A stretch of 64,000 nt of DNA from Hyalella azteca. Lineage: Eukaryota > Arthropoda > Malacostraca > Amphipoda > Hyalellidae. The notes under the pieces are model-generated. The model saw only the letters and a program-made list of their open reading frames with translations. It was not told the origin of the DNA and ran no database searches. Position numbers and translations under genes: made by a program. The stretch spans positions 1 to 64,000 of the forward strand of contig NW_025942371.1 in assembly GCF_000764305.2 (NCBI RefSeq). The letters run 5' to 3'. Shown piece by piece: positions 34,301 through 47,039 of this stretch (the stretch's first letter is position 1; each line of letters begins with the position of its first letter).

Positions 34301-37218
34301 CCACTGACCACGAGAGTTCCCACGATAACAACCACTGACCACGAGAGTTCCCACGGTAACAACCACTGACCACGAGAGTTCCCACGGTAACAACCACAGA
34401 CCACGAGATTTCCCATGGTAACAACCACAAACAACAAGTGCAGGTAAGGTGAGCAGCACTAACCGTGGTTGCAAGGCAATATTCTGAGCTTATCGCCGTC
34501 CAGGTAGTCGTCGAGGCATATGGCGCACATGTCGTAGGTGTCCACCCCAGCCTTGAACTTGTGCAGAGGGAGGCGACGGAGGGCGCGCCATGACAGACGG
34601 TGACGCATGCTGCGCCGGTAGTCCCGTACACACTTCACAATCTGAACAAAGAAGGGTTTAATTAAGATAAATAATTTAATTACAGTAATTTAATCAAAGT
34701 AATTTAATCAGATCAATTAAAATAAATGGATATGATTAGAGGATGTAGAGTGAGAATCAATAACAATTCATAGCAAAAATTTTTTTAAGCTCTTTAAATA
34801 AATTAGCATACGAATCAAAACTTATTTTATGCTCTGCAGAAATAAATGCACATTACTACTATTATCCTTTCACATCTAAGGGCATGGAATAACTTGTTAA
34901 TTTATGAGCTGATAGGAGAGATACACATGAAAGACTTACCATGCAAAGAAGCATGCCTACAAAGCACACAGCTACGGTGATGGCGAACGGCAGAAGATAA
35001 CTTTCAATGTCAGGTAAATCGGCGCTGATGATCACACCAAACCTGAAAAAATATCAACAAGTATGAGTAGATATAAATTACCAGTTTCACTACAGGAATC
35101 TCAAAACTTAAGTCTTAAACTGATTGAAGAATTGTTTGTTGAAAAATTGATTGTTTAGTGTAATGAACAATACATGTATGCAGAAGCTGTTATTTCAGTT
35201 ACCTTCTATAGTTGAGGAACAGCAACTCGAGGGTATCACCATCAGATTGCCCAATAAACACCGATGGGATTGTGATGTTCTCTGCATCCTTATCACTAGC
35301 ATTCATGGGTTCTGCCATTACATGTGAGGAGTACATTAATCATAAATAAATGCAAAGTGGGGTAATCTTCAGTAAATCGTATATAACTGCAAAATATCAA
35401 GATGTCAAAACATTTTCAAGATGAAGCATTTCTGGCGGAATTAAAAAGAGCTAACAAATCACAATTAATAATTGCATAAAATAAATTCCAATTATTTAGG
35501 TACTCACCTATGTCATCTGATCCAATATTCATGACAATGACAGCAGCAAATCCAGCATTCTGTGCATTCTGAACCTTCTCAGCAAAAGTGCAATTTCTTC
35601 GGTGAATGAGCACAACCCAGTGGGCATAGGCAGGGGAGATGTTGTCAGGGAAAATCGGGGGCCCTTTGATAGCCTGACAAGCATCGGGTGGGTGGGCCTT
35701 CACAAGCAAGCCCTGAAGAATTGCATCAAGAAATGAGACAAAGAATATTATACTCTCTTGAACAGAAAATTTACATCCTGGTTGAGTACGGAAATGAAGA
35801 AAGAGCTTGATTTCTTCAATCAAGTAAAGATAAGAATACAAGAAATAATGTGTTAGCTGCCTAGATAACTCATCATATGTATTTGGTCACTTAAAATCTC
35901 CACAATGGCTTAAAATCTCCACCAGAAAGACACACACCAACCTCCATTTTGTGTTTGTTGCTACATTATCATGCATTTGAATGAAATTTTTAATGCGGAA
36001 TACAAATTTAACCATCTTTCCATGTTTTTCTTGAAAGGAGGAAGTAGCAATACCTATTTAATTAATTAAAGTGATTTGATGAAATAGAAGTACCCCGTAA
36101 ATTGAATCTGGATAGCTACGTACCCTCAACATTTGCATCTTTAAATAGAAGTTACATACCGGTATACAATTTTGTTAAGTGTAGTGACAGTATTTTGTAA
36201 ATTTTTCAACTGCGATTTACTCCTTGAATAAGCAAAATTTTCAAAAATCCACAGGAGAATATATATATTAGAATAGTTCATACTTTCTGGTAATGGAATG
36301 AGATATTTAAATTTTTGCATACAGTACCTATATTGATGTTTGCCCATAAACGGGTTGTGATGGGTAGTACGGTATAGCTGAATCAAGACACAACTGCAGG
36401 GATGTAAAATTATTCCTACACCTTGCTAAATATTGATCAATAACTTCAACAAACAATCCAGAGGCTAATTTGAAACCAGAACCTATCTATTCCAAGCTCT
36501 TACAAGAAAATAATGGAACATTTTTTAGAAAACCTCTTGATTTGCAGGCAGTTTTATCTCATCAATTACAAAAATATAATGCAAAGTTATATTGAATCCT
36601 TGACAGTAAAGATGATTGTGAGATACATACATTAACTGCTTTCTCAGTGAGAGAATAAACAAACCTTGAGACCAATGAAAGAAAGTTCTGGTCCAAAAAT
36701 AGATGCCATGTCAGCCATGACATCATTTGTCTTGTTGAGGATTCGGTCAACTACCACAACCTCAGCCTTGACATGGGGCACAATAACCCATGACAGCCAC
36801 TGAAAAATATTTACCATGAAAAATTTTAGAAATAAATACAATCTTATAACAAAGACAAAATTACTGCATTGAATGTTATATATTAAATAAAATAAAGTTG
36901 TACAAATATTTCTATGTAGGAGTTGCACATGAATTTTATGTCATACAATGGTCACATTATGCTATCTTTTATAGAAAGAACTCTAATAAAATTGGATAAC
37001 TGTAGCTATTCAGTGTAGACTTGTATAGAAGCCTATAAGATGAAGATTATAATTTTTTTGGCATTATGAAGATTTTATTCAACAGAAGGACGACTAATCC
37101 AGGAATAGAAACAGATTAGTATTAATTAAGAAAGAGTGTAAAGGTGGAAGTTGGGCATTGGACAAAATAAAATCATACTCACCAGCAGTGCTGCAGCTGT
37201 TCTTGATAAAAATGTCAT
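31380..37218 (-). CDS. RNF13: RNF13/RNF167-type PA-TM-RING E3 ubiquitin ligase, complete
   Basis: An endosomal/lysosomal membrane E3 ligase. Exons on the minus strand: 37218-37183 (ATG), 36799-36665, 35712-35508, 35311-35203, 35042-34940, 34641-34464, 32754-32499, 31833-31380 (stop). All junctions are GT-AG and the phases agree, giving 491 residues. Residues 1-24 form a signal peptide (MTFLSRTAAALLWLSWVIV...). The PA domain (about 55-160) contains HWVVLIHRRNCTFAEKV and GFAAVIVMNIGSDD. A TM segment lies at about 177-199 (LLPFAITVAVCFVGMLLCM). The RING-H2 spans 235-276, with ligands in CAIC, PCNH, YH, RC and CPVC. After it come DDSDDEDLD and TERAPLL, an acidic dileucine sorting signal as in vertebrate RNF13. 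The last exon is rich in Asp, Ser and Ala with a KKKKSKK block, and diverges from known tails. A possible donor at 31457 (TCAG|gtatag) leaves open an alternative end. RNF13 and RNF167 cannot be told apart by eye. Confidence 0.93.
33240..34437. repeat. 31-base minisatellite, about 38 copies, in an RNF13-like intron
   Basis: Units are CACGGTAACAACCACTGACC plus ACAAGATTTTC. A variant carrying CCATCAGTAACAA recurs at roughly 180-base intervals near 33732, 33917 and 34106, a higher-order structure. The array ends about 26 bases from the exon 6 donor (on the minus strand it begins just after the donor). Open frames across it are artefacts. Confidence 0.96.
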
Positions 37219-40200
37219 TTTTGCTGTCCCTTACATAAGGCCTTGAGCCTTCACCTCAAAATTAACAAGCAATCTGCAGCCCTATTAAAGCTTAAAATAC
37301 TACAGCTGATTTCTAACAAATAAAAATCAATATAGTATTCATTAGTAATTAGAGTAATCTTGGTATAGCTGCTGAATTGCTCTTGAGGTACCGTACAAGT
37401 CGGTACAACATTTCTACAAAATGTTGGAGGACTGTCCCTTATTACCCTGCCTGTCCTTTTTTGCCCTGTTTGACGGTATTCAATCACTTTCTGCACCCTG
37501 GCCTTTGTCTTGCATGAAAAAAGAAAAACCACACATTCTTGCCTGAAATTTTACAAAATTGCCCATAAAACTATAGTTTGTATCTGCAAGACTGCAATTT
37601 TTAAAAAATCCTATATTGATTTATGTATAATATTCTAGATTCCTAGATCGAATGTAGAATTTCAAACATAATTCTACTAAGATTTAATCATAAGTTTCAA
37701 GTTTCGACTTTCATCAGGCTATTCAACCTGGCATATTTGGCATTATTTAACAACAATTGTAGATAAAACAGATTGTTTCACAGGTGATTTCAAGAAATTG
37801 CATGCAAATATGTACCATTATTTTAAATTTTTTTACAAAAGTAAAAAGCCAAGAGCCATAGGATGATAGGCACGATTAAAATTAAACATAAGCACAAGTA
37901 TTTTTCTTATTTACAGGTGGCATTTGCCCCATTCTCCAGTTAGGTAGGCAGCAGTGACCCACTGTGCAGAGAGTGAACGAAGATTTAAAGACCTACGGCG
38001 ACGCATTATCGGCAAAATTTTCATTTACATGATGTAAAAAATGTGATCATTAAAGGGTTAATGACAGCCTTGCAGAAAAAAGGTAGAATGACTCATTATG
38101 ACTGTGACAGACAATCAGATACCTATCAATAATCAGACTTCGGACAGCACTTTTATTTTTTGGTATTTTTGCATTAACAAAAGCAGACAGCAACACTAAA
38201 AGCAACATGAAATAAATGTGGTGGCAACTGGCAACTGCCACCTGGCATACTATGAAACTAATACATCATTTATACATGCTTTATTCAATATTGCTAGGTA
38301 AGTTATTAATGTAACAGGAAATAGATGTTCCATTCTATCAAACAGATGATGACGCTAAAGGTTGAATACGTTGTTCAAATGAATTGATTTGTAGGTATAT
38401 GCTTTCAAGTTACGAAATACAGGATTGTCGTGTCAGTATTTAATGGTCGCTCTTCACAAAGTCAAAACGGCGTTTTTTGGCTATGCAGTCGACTGCCTGG
38501 CCTCTTGTTTTTTCGTCCACTTGAATAGAATACAATACTGAATACACTAATACTAATACAATTATTACAGTAAAAATTTTGACGACTCATTAGAACTGTA
38601 ATCAGAGGCTTCAGGAGTTTTAGCCCTTTGTGTTGCATTAACGCTTAGACATGTTGACAACAAAGACAGAATCTTGCCACCCTTACCCCCAAAACTCCAA
38701 CCTTCAAACCCCTAATCACGACAGACCCCACTCTATGACGCACTTCATTTCCGGATCAGTCCGTCGGACAAGAAATCACCGGACAATTTCAATCCAATAC
38801 CATTCCAATACGTTTATATTTAGAATTATTTATTTTGAATGGAATTTTGGCACCCTCAAATCTAAAATTTCATACCTGAAATAAACTAGTGATTCAATAG
38901 CTTATGATTTACCATGCAATGTCGACTGAGCGAGTTGAGTTAGGATGGAGCAACGAGTTTCCGGTTCAAATTCCCATTAGGATTTGAAATTCTATATCTA
39001 AAAACGAAGAGACACTAGTTTTTGCTTAATCACCGCCGAAGGCATAATTCCTACTTTTTTATACATCTCCATCATTCGAGAATGAAGCAGGGGATGAGGA
39101 TATTGAGCTTTGCTTTTCGATCGTCGTTGCCTTTGGTGATTTGTAATCCCGCTCGTGGTTTCCAAACTGCTTCAAGCATATAAAAGATCATTAAAATCAT
39201 GTGAGGTAGACATAATAAAAAAAACACTGCACTTACTGGTCTCAACTCCGTTTTCTACCGGGAAAGCGTGCACCGCATTTAAAGAATTACCATTTTTGAT
39301 TAAATGGGCCACATTTTACGAGCACTCCTGAGTAGTGATTACAAAATTGTTCGTAATCGAGTACCTACCACTTGTAAATCCCTTTAGTATGTGCCATCCG
39401 GTATTGTAATACTGAATGTCATTAATAATAGATATTAGCGGCTAATATACCTCATTGTTTGCATTATGCATGATTTACACTGCAAATAATTTGTGTTATA
39501 AGAGTTTTTATTACGGTATAAATTTAACGACTGACCGCTGGGATAAGGTGGTTACATGCGGCAAAAGTTGTATATCTTCACCAGAGCATCTTATGTCAGT
39601 CAGGTAATAAAGATTTATGCGAAGTATAAGAAAACTAACTAAAAATCTTCCACAAACCAATAATATTCGTGTGCCACCTGAACAGCCTTCGCAGGCGCTA
39701 GCGATATTCGCACCCGCGTCTAAAAACCAATGCTTTTGGGAAGGGATCAGTGTTGATGAAAACCTCATCCTCTTAGGCCATCTCAAATTTAGAATTATAT
39801 GAGTGAAAAAATTGGATCATTTTGATTTTATTCGCACAAATTTATAACTCACATAACTCTCTCATGAATCACATAACTCGGATAACTCTCTCATGAATCA
39901 AGGAATAAAGTGAAAATAAAAGGAATAGAGAACTGCGCCTTTTTTTAGCTCACCTGAGGAATTATTTTATTCAGCATGCCACATACAAAATCATATGAAA
40001 TTTTCGAATTCTTCTTAATATAGTTGAACAAACTTAATAACCCACTAAATATTAATATTATTATATTGAGACAGCTATTTTCTAAGCCAAAACTTTCAAT
40101 TTATTGGAGAATCCAAATTTTTACTTCTTCTCTGACCCGAAATTTGCTGTGTCAGAACCATCCAAATAATTGGACTGCGTATTTAAGAGAAATCCCAATT

Positions 40201-40594
40201 GAATCTACAACATCAGGATGAATATAAGGCTTACGACAGTTTTTTTATGATATACCTTATTAAGAAGAGACGCATTACATCTGTTCATAATGGCTTCAAT
40301 CATAAATGTCGCCACGTAATTTCATTGGACAAAAATGCTTCGATTACCTAAAAGTGCAACAAATCTTTTCTTGCATTCAAAAAGATTTATTTATAGATTA
40401 CTTGATGCAATGAATATGTAAAATGAATTCTACTAACGACTCGGTAACTGTTTGAATCCAGTTGATATATGAAGAATTTTAGTTATGAAATTATTTTTAT
40501 GTCTGTGCATCGAACATTCACTGTTGTGAATGCACATTCCATGCTGCAGGTGAATGCACATCCGACACAATAAAATCGTTGATAACAAATCGTT
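37219..40594. other. Intergenic, 5' flank of the RNF13-like gene
   Basis: Should contain the RNF13-like promoter and 5' untranslated region, but I could not place a start site or TATA box. A tRNA-like B box (CCGGTTCAAATTCC) near 38960 may belong to a degenerate SINE. No other exon was recognised. Confidence 0.5.
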
Positions 40595-40598
40595 CAAA

Positions 40599-40609
40599 TT
40601 TATTTTATT
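40599..40609 (-). terminator. Polyadenylation signals of the gene at 40661-41560
   Basis: Two overlapping AATAAA hexamers on the minus strand, about 55 bases after the TAA stop codon, followed by the expected short distance to a cleavage site. Confidence 0.6.
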
Positions 40610-40660
40610 TTTTTTTGTTCGGAGCAACTTTGTAGTAAATTACATCAAATTTCAGGAAGA

Positions 40661-41560
40661 TTATAAGACAAAATCAAGATCTGTTTGCCTGAAGAAATCT
40701 TTTCGCACTTTTCCAAGGTAAGTCCGCGTTCTTTCAGCATCAAAAGGTGAGGGACAAGACTTTCGTTCGGCGTGAGCGAGGTAGCAGGAGGTCCCATCGT
40801 AAGGGGTGTCCCTGTAGGTCGGGCTGATGCTGTGCGACAGCGAAGACCTTCGACTTAGACTTCGGATTCCGTTTGGTACGTTGAGATCCCGTGGCGTTGC
40901 GTCATTTTGGAAAGTGACGTCACTGGTTGAAGCTCTTCGGCTCAGAGATTTGCTGTTAGGTGTTCGTGTTTGATGGTTTACTGTCTTCCTGATGCAGTGT
41001 AAAAATAACCAACGGTTCACGTCATCTGTCGACTCTGCGATAATGTGTAAGTGGTGGTCGAGAACTTCGCGCTCTCCATCTGGGTTTATGATGGTTACTT
41101 GGTTGTGGAAAAGGTGACCCGTCATGTTGTTAAAATCAATCTTTTTCAGAGACAATGGGAGACCCGCTGGACTCCTTTTAGTGACAAGTAAACGAGAGAT
41201 AGCCTTAGTGTTTTCGACAAATTCATCGATGAGATACAGCTTTAAATGGGCACCATAATATGCCAGCAGCTTATGAAACTCCAAGTACAATCTTACGTTC
41301 CCGTATGGATCGAAAGAGTCCTCGCATCTGTCTTCCTCTAAGTACAAGACAGGGAAACTGAACTGTGGCAGTGAGTTTTGGTTGAGATGATGTATTGCCC
41401 TGGGCGTGAGACGTCCCAGGTCGTGGCAGTGAAGGGCTTCTTCGACGTGCAGGGAGCACCCGACTCGCCACCACCGCTTGACCAATCCCGCGCCGCTGCC
41501 TCCCGACGCGGACAGTTGGTCATCCTGGTCCGCGAAGATCATCGGAGCTGCTTCCAAACT
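40661..41560 (-). CDS. Unrecognised protein, terminal exon; possible PH-like segment
   Basis: An open frame on the minus strand with a plausible acceptor (CACCCGACAG) at 41561. It could start at ATG 41542-41540 (MIFADQDDQ, 293 residues) or continue from an upstream exon. Composition and codon use look coding over its whole length, unlike surrounding DNA. About residues 75-190 (from LPQFSFPVLYLEED to VNRWLFLHCIRK) are globular. The end, DHHLHIIAESTDDVNRWLFL, resembles the last strand and helix of a PH domain, a weak guess. The C-terminal 100 residues are Ser/Arg-rich with repeated SLSRR motifs (SKSLSRRAST, IRSLSRRSSL), good basophilic kinase or 14-3-3 sites. I do not recognise the family. Two AATAAA signals follow the stop. 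Confidence 0.7.
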   Translation of the reverse strand, partial: SLEAAPMIFADQDDQLSASGGSGAGLVKRWWRVGCSLHVEEALHCHDLGRLTPRAIHHLNQNSLPQFSFPVLYLEEDRCEDSFDPYGNVRLYLEFHKLLAYYGAHLKLYLIDEFVENTKAISRLLVTKRSPAGLPLSLKKIDFNNMTGHLFHNQVTIINPDGEREVLDHHLHIIAESTDDVNRWLFLHCIRKTVNHQTRTPNSKSLSRRASTSDVTFQNDATPRDLNVPNGIRSLSRRSSLSHSISPTYRDTPYDGTSCYLAHAERKSCPSPFDAERTRTYLGKVRKDFFRQTDLDFVL

Positions 41561-43549
41561 CTGTCGGGTGTGGAGAATTGTCAATTCTCTAGTTTTCCAC
41601 AATAATAACATAAATAAGTAGTAAAAGAATAATTTTCGATGTTAAATAAAAAATATGAATTTTCAAGATAAATACAATGGCTCGAATATCACCTAATCTT
41701 GAAACAGAGTTGTGTGCAAGTGAACTAGTTATAATATGTTCGATAAAAAATTCAATAGGCAATTGATCAATCAACGATTCCTTTTAAGATTTTAGCAGCG
41801 TTACAACTTCAGTCATAAATAAAGGAAACTTACTAAAAATGTAGGGACTTGCTTGCAGAACACAGCAATGGTGATTACATGAAGTAATCACTCTTTGAGA
41901 TGGAAATGTGGTTTCCAAGCTGCTATTTTAGTTGCTTTACTTTAATGTATGATTATATGCGGAACCTGAAAAAGATGAATAATTTGTTTAAATTGGTATT
42001 AATATATTTTTATTCCCTACACAATATAAATAGAAAATATATAAGTGCGGGGTAATTAAAAATGTAAATTGCCATATGATTAAAAGAAATTGTTTTCGTA
42101 TATGAGTAGATTCTGTTCGTTGCCAGATTCCATACGTCGATTGAATATGAATGCACGAACGCGGGAACTAGAAATTCATTCTAATTCGTACGCACATGAT
42201 CGATCAGAGCAATAAATGAAAATTGAAAATATTAATAATATATGAATGTGAAAATATTAATCGTAATTGCTTTCAATGCGACCTCTTATCTTATTATCTG
42301 ATCTTTTAGCGATTGATTTATTGGAAATTAAGAGTTCGGTGATGAGTTTGTTCAGCAGCGGCCAAGTTTTAATTAGTTCAGTACTGATTGAATTTGTGTT
42401 GAAATAAACTTGTAGCAATGAAAACATTTTCTTTCACTTTAGAGGTAATTCAGCAATACTCAATGTGCGTGAAAAATCGTATATATTACTAGACGAAATC
42501 TCGGATTGATTTTTTTCCCTTGTAAGAAGCCTAAAAAACTTAGGGCCCATTACATGTGTAAAGGTCATACGAACTCAAACAGGAGAGTAGAAAAAAAAAC
42601 TCACGCTTGCGGTCAACTCGGGACTTGCAGTGATTTTATTAACATTTAAGTGAGCAGTACCACTCGATATTTTTAATTGAAAACTGAGATAAGGTAGTGG
42701 AACCATTTCCATGTAGTAGAACCAACATATGTTCGGTGATGGAAATAAATCAACATGGACACAAATGCTGAATGGAAGCTCTCATATAAATATGTCCTTT
42801 ATGACAAGGATTAACCAAAAAAATATAAGTTTCGCTAGTGTTACGAGTTTTAACGAACCACGTAAAAATTCTTCTGTCGTAATGTTTACATAAACATAAA
42901 GCATAAGCGTAATCATAAAATTAATATTCTGTTAAGTGTGCAGTAAGTTCGCGTTCCTTGATCATAGCTATTCTCCCAGGAGATTCATTTGCTTCTGATG
43001 AAATAAAACAAAGTGCAATTAGTGGGGAAATTCATATCGTAAATCGGCGGAGAAAAATAGAAGTCCAATTAATAGGAACTCAAGAATTTACGAAGAAAAA
43101 ACTCTAAAGCAACGACATCGTTAAGTAACTGTGGAGAAATACTCTAAAATTTGTGGAGAAATACTATAGGTCCAAAGCAACGACATCGTTAAGTAACTGC
43201 GCACGATGTGTTGTGCTAAATTGCGCAACACGAAACCTTGATATTGCGGTATAAATGAATAAAACTTGTGAATAGACTCTTTAATTTTTCAATTGAACGT
43301 AAAAACAATTTATCCAAAATTAACCGCGTATTATGAAACAATGTTTTTTAATTATCGCCTGGAACCATCACAGGAGCTATTTGATAAAATGCAATAATAC
43401 TAGACACTGCACACTTGCGACTGTGATACCGTGCACATCAACTGCTAGCTCAGTACTATACGTAGTGAAAGTGAGTCGTCATTCATCGATCATACAGCAT
43501 TGTTAATGTGTAGTCACGACAACCACCTCCGGGAGGGGGGCCTTCATGG
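41561..43549. other. Intron or intergenic, upstream of the unrecognised gene
   Basis: AT-rich. A 27-base block, AAGCAACGACATCGTTAAGT and following bases, is repeated at about 43107 and 43175. No exon was recognised. Confidence 0.5.
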
Positions 43550-44050
43550 CGGGGCATGAATGCAATTGCATGAATTGTATAAACGTAATGGCATGAATCG
43601 TATGAATGCAATGGCATGAATCGTATGAATGCAATGGCATTAATCGAATGAATGCATTGGCATTAATTCTATGAATGCAATGACATGAATCGTATGAATG
43701 GAATGGCATGAATCGTATGAATGGAATGGCATGAATCGAATGAATGCAATGGCATGAATCGTATGAATGGAATGGCATGAATCGAATGAATGCAATGACA
43801 TGAATCGAATGAATGCAATGACATGAATCGTATGAATGCAGTGGCATGAATCGTATGACTGCAATGACATGAATCGTATGAATGCAATGGCATGAATCGT
43901 ATGAATGCAATGGCATGAATCGTATGACTGCAATGACATGAATCGTATGACTGCAATGACATGAATCGTATGAATGCAATGGCATGAATCGTATGACTGC
44001 AATGACATGAATCGTATGAATGCAATGGCATGAATCGTATGAATGCAATG
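43550..44050. repeat. 23-base minisatellite
   Basis: About 21 units of ATGAATCGTATGAATGCAAT plus GGC, with variants (GACTGCAATGAC, GAATGGAATGGC) in runs. All three minus-strand frames are open with a 23-residue period, which only reflects the unit length. Confidence 0.95.
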
Positions 44051-44532
44051 AACAGATGCAAGACTAGTTTCATCAATATTTTTAATTCATGACCGAAATG
44101 TAATCTAGGTTAATAAGGTAAATTGTTTACTAATGCAAATAAAGTAATATTGCAGTGTATTTCAAGTCGAAGCTATCGGGAGGTAGATGAAATGATGGGA
44201 ACATGAGTATAAAGTCAATTCACGGAATGAATATTTGAACGCGTGAAAATATCTGTTGATGATACTTGTATTAATTGAAATATGTATTTAAATTAATACA
44301 GGTATCAATTGAAATATAATAATGTGATATTATTTTTTGTAACCCATAAAAATAGGTTAAAACAGAAGCGAAAAGTTTCCCATCGTACCGTTATTTAACT
44401 CCATAAAATTATTATAAAATTCGTTGCGCATACGTATCTCGAAACATTACAAACAAGGAATTGTTGAATACACTCAAGCTCAGATAATATAATTCATCAA
44501 CATCATCCTAGGCCTCACTGTACTCACCACCT

Positions 44533-44800
44533 TCCCTCTCTGCTCTCCCCTCGACTCTCCAGGTGTCCAGTGACCAGCCCAGGTTTTTTTCCCCTCAGCT
44601 ACACCGGAATGCTCTCGAGCGTCGCGCCTCTGGGCCCTGCGATTACAAGCCACGCTCTATGGAGCTTAGCCTGCCGCTGTCCCAGCCCTGAAATATCAAA
44701 CGCGACGCATGCATCACTTCGCTTTTCGGCCAGTCTCGCCACATTTGAATATCTGGACTCTATACCTGATTGAGCGTCCATGATACACATAAACACACAT
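44533..44800 (-). other. GC-rich island with a possible 5' exon
   Basis: This block is much richer in GC than its surroundings. On the minus strand it ends in GGGAAGGTG followed by a good donor, GTGAGTACAG, at 44532. It could be a non-coding first exon of the gene at 40661-41560. The frame at 44599-44796 matches nothing known. Confidence 0.3.
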
Positions 44801-46719
44801 ATGGGCTAATGAAACTTTAACTTATGTTAGGAACGGAGCAAAATTAAGACGAATTTTTATCAGAAAATAAAATAAATGAGAAGTGGTTAGGCAGTTCGAT
44901 AGATATAAAGTTAAATAATTATCGATAATATCAGAAGAATGTTGAGTGCATTAGTGGTTGGAATTATCTAGTGTGAAATAACTCGAATGAGTATTGATAA
45001 CCACAAACCAATTTTGCTCACTAAATATTGTAAACTCGTTTCCATTTTTCGCAAAGACTATCTAGCAAGTGATTAAGAAAAAAAAACTGCTAGCTATGAA
45101 TTTCCACGAATAAAATAATTCTGACATGAGAACAAACTGTCAATGCGTTTTTGCTATAAACCTCGACAAGGCTGGCAAGTTTGCCAGTAATATTCTTAGT
45201 AGATCTGAGATTTAGAGCATCTCGGGGGTCTTATTAATATTCAAAGACTATGATACGCGCGTTTAAGAAGCTTTTGAAGAGATCCCGAGCACTGCCGGAG
45301 CCTCGCCAATATGCCAGGGCTATGCATCCAGCCCAACGATTTATAAATTTAGTCCTGCAAGCCATAAAAGTTAATGCCCATACTGGTGGTGTATAAAATT
45401 TACGCGCACACTGAAGGTTTATCGAAATTTGCTCCATAATGAAAGCGGACGCACTTTACGAGCGCCGAGGCGTTCGTTAAGTTGATGAAGCCCGGAGAAA
45501 AAGAATAGAGGGAGGTAGTGGAGGGGGGAGTGAAACAGGGTTAATTAATAAGATGGGGGAAGGATGGTGGAAAAAATAGTATTACAATATTATATGGTAA
45601 ATAATGAGGGAACTAATGAATGTTTCATGAGTAGTAGGAATAATTCAGGTTAAACCGTATGAATATTTTCAGTGAAGGAGCTCTGTTGAAACCTGCGAGT
45701 ACCAAAAGAAGTGTTTGAAAATTCGAGGAATGACTTGGGAGTCCTTAACATGCACTGAAGACAACTGATAGTCTGAATTAGCACCAAAGAAAAACCGGCT
45801 TGTATTTTTGCAGCAGCAAAGCTAAGTAACGAGCAGTATCAAATCTTGAATTGTTCTGCACCCGATCTAAGTTCGCAATCCCGGTGCTAGCAAAATGTTA
45901 AACTCTTCTGCGTGATCTGAATTCAATATAATAATTTTAAAATAATAATTTTAATATAATAATTTATCAGTCGTCAAGGATACGAAACTGATTTACACTA
46001 ATTATTTTCTGTATTTCACTCAAATCTTCACGCTCCCCAAAAGTTGACCAGCGAATTAATTATCGTCGCTTTCAATGTTAAGTTTTATCATCGTGAAAAT
46101 CTATTTCTATTCGAAAGAAGAGTTACCGGCGGTAAACTGGCAACGAAAATGCGTTGCATTCGAAAATGTGGAGCTCACAAATGAATATTGGACTACCAAA
46201 ATATCTAACATAAGTTCAATGACCAAAAGTCCAATGACCAACCAAAAACGCAAACAAACGTAATCATTCAAGCAGTATATCTGTGCCAATTTTTATTCAG
46301 CGAGAATTTATTCGTGTGGACGTAATAAACGTCAGCGACATCAAAAATAACGCTTGTACACCAACATCAACAACTTTTCATTAACAGAAGGTACGAACAA
46401 TTTTGCATCATATTTGCCTGGCTTTGGCTCAGTCTACTCAGGTTTCCGGATCCTACGTTTGCGCCGAGAGGATGCGCTTGAGCGAAGGGTAATCCAAGCT
46501 GACAGTTTGTCGCTGGCCAAACTTCTTGGGCAAACGAGGGTGGACATCCGAGGGTCGCTGTGCCTGCCTTGATCCTACCCTCAAAAGCATCTCACGATGA
46601 TCCCTCCATCAACTTGTTATGAAGTTTGCAACGGCAGCTGGACATGCCGGCCTTTTGAACTCAGCGATGACCAGTTAGTTTTGAAGGGCTCGCTAGATCG
46701 CTGGATGGATCTTAGCAGA
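44801..46719. other. Intergenic, nothing recognised
   Basis: Some blocks are less AT-rich (45240-45440, 46420-46700) but show no splice-framed coding sequence or known family. Confidence 0.5.
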
Positions 46720-46955
46720 CCTGCTTTTGAGATCGCAACAGATCAACTTATGAGATCGCAACAGATCTGTTTTGAGATCGCTACAGATCTACTTTTAAGA
46801 TCGCAACAGATCTGCTTTTCAAGCTGCAACAGATCTGTTTTGAGATCACTACAGATCTGCTTTTAAGATCGCAACAGACTTGCTTTTCAGGCTGCAACAG
46901 ATCTGTTTTGAGATCGCTACAGATCTGTTTTTGAGGTCGCAATAGATATGCTTCT
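46720..46955. repeat. Tandem repeat of about 24-48 bases
   Basis: About nine units of GAGATCGCAACAGATCTGCT plus TTT. ATCGCAACAGATCT alternates with ATCGCTACAGATCT, so the larger period is about twice the unit. Confidence 0.88.
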
Positions 46956-47039
46956 CACTCTGTACTGAAGCTTCGTTGCATCGACTCACAGAACGGCTGC
47001 AGAGTTGCACAGTAAATACAGAAACGGGAACGTATGTAC

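Noticed and set aside
33224..34631. Several minus-strand open frames of 60-145 codons
   Set aside because: They are frames of the 31-base array; only the exon 34464-34641 is real coding sequence.
38050..38241. Minus-strand frame starting MAVASCHHIYFMLLLVLLSA, a possible signal peptide for the RNF13-like gene
   Set aside because: The exon 37183-37218 joins in phase to exon 2 and gives a proper signal peptide. This frame has no junction that does.
38925..38990. Possible tRNA gene on the + strand (GGTTCAAATTCC)
   Set aside because: Only a B-box-like motif is present; no cloverleaf or acceptor stem could be drawn. At best it is a SINE remnant.
43503..44076. Three overlapping frames of up to 181 codons with His/Cys repeats, suggesting a metal-binding protein
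   Set aside because: All three frames carry the same 23-residue period, which a 23-base tandem repeat must produce.
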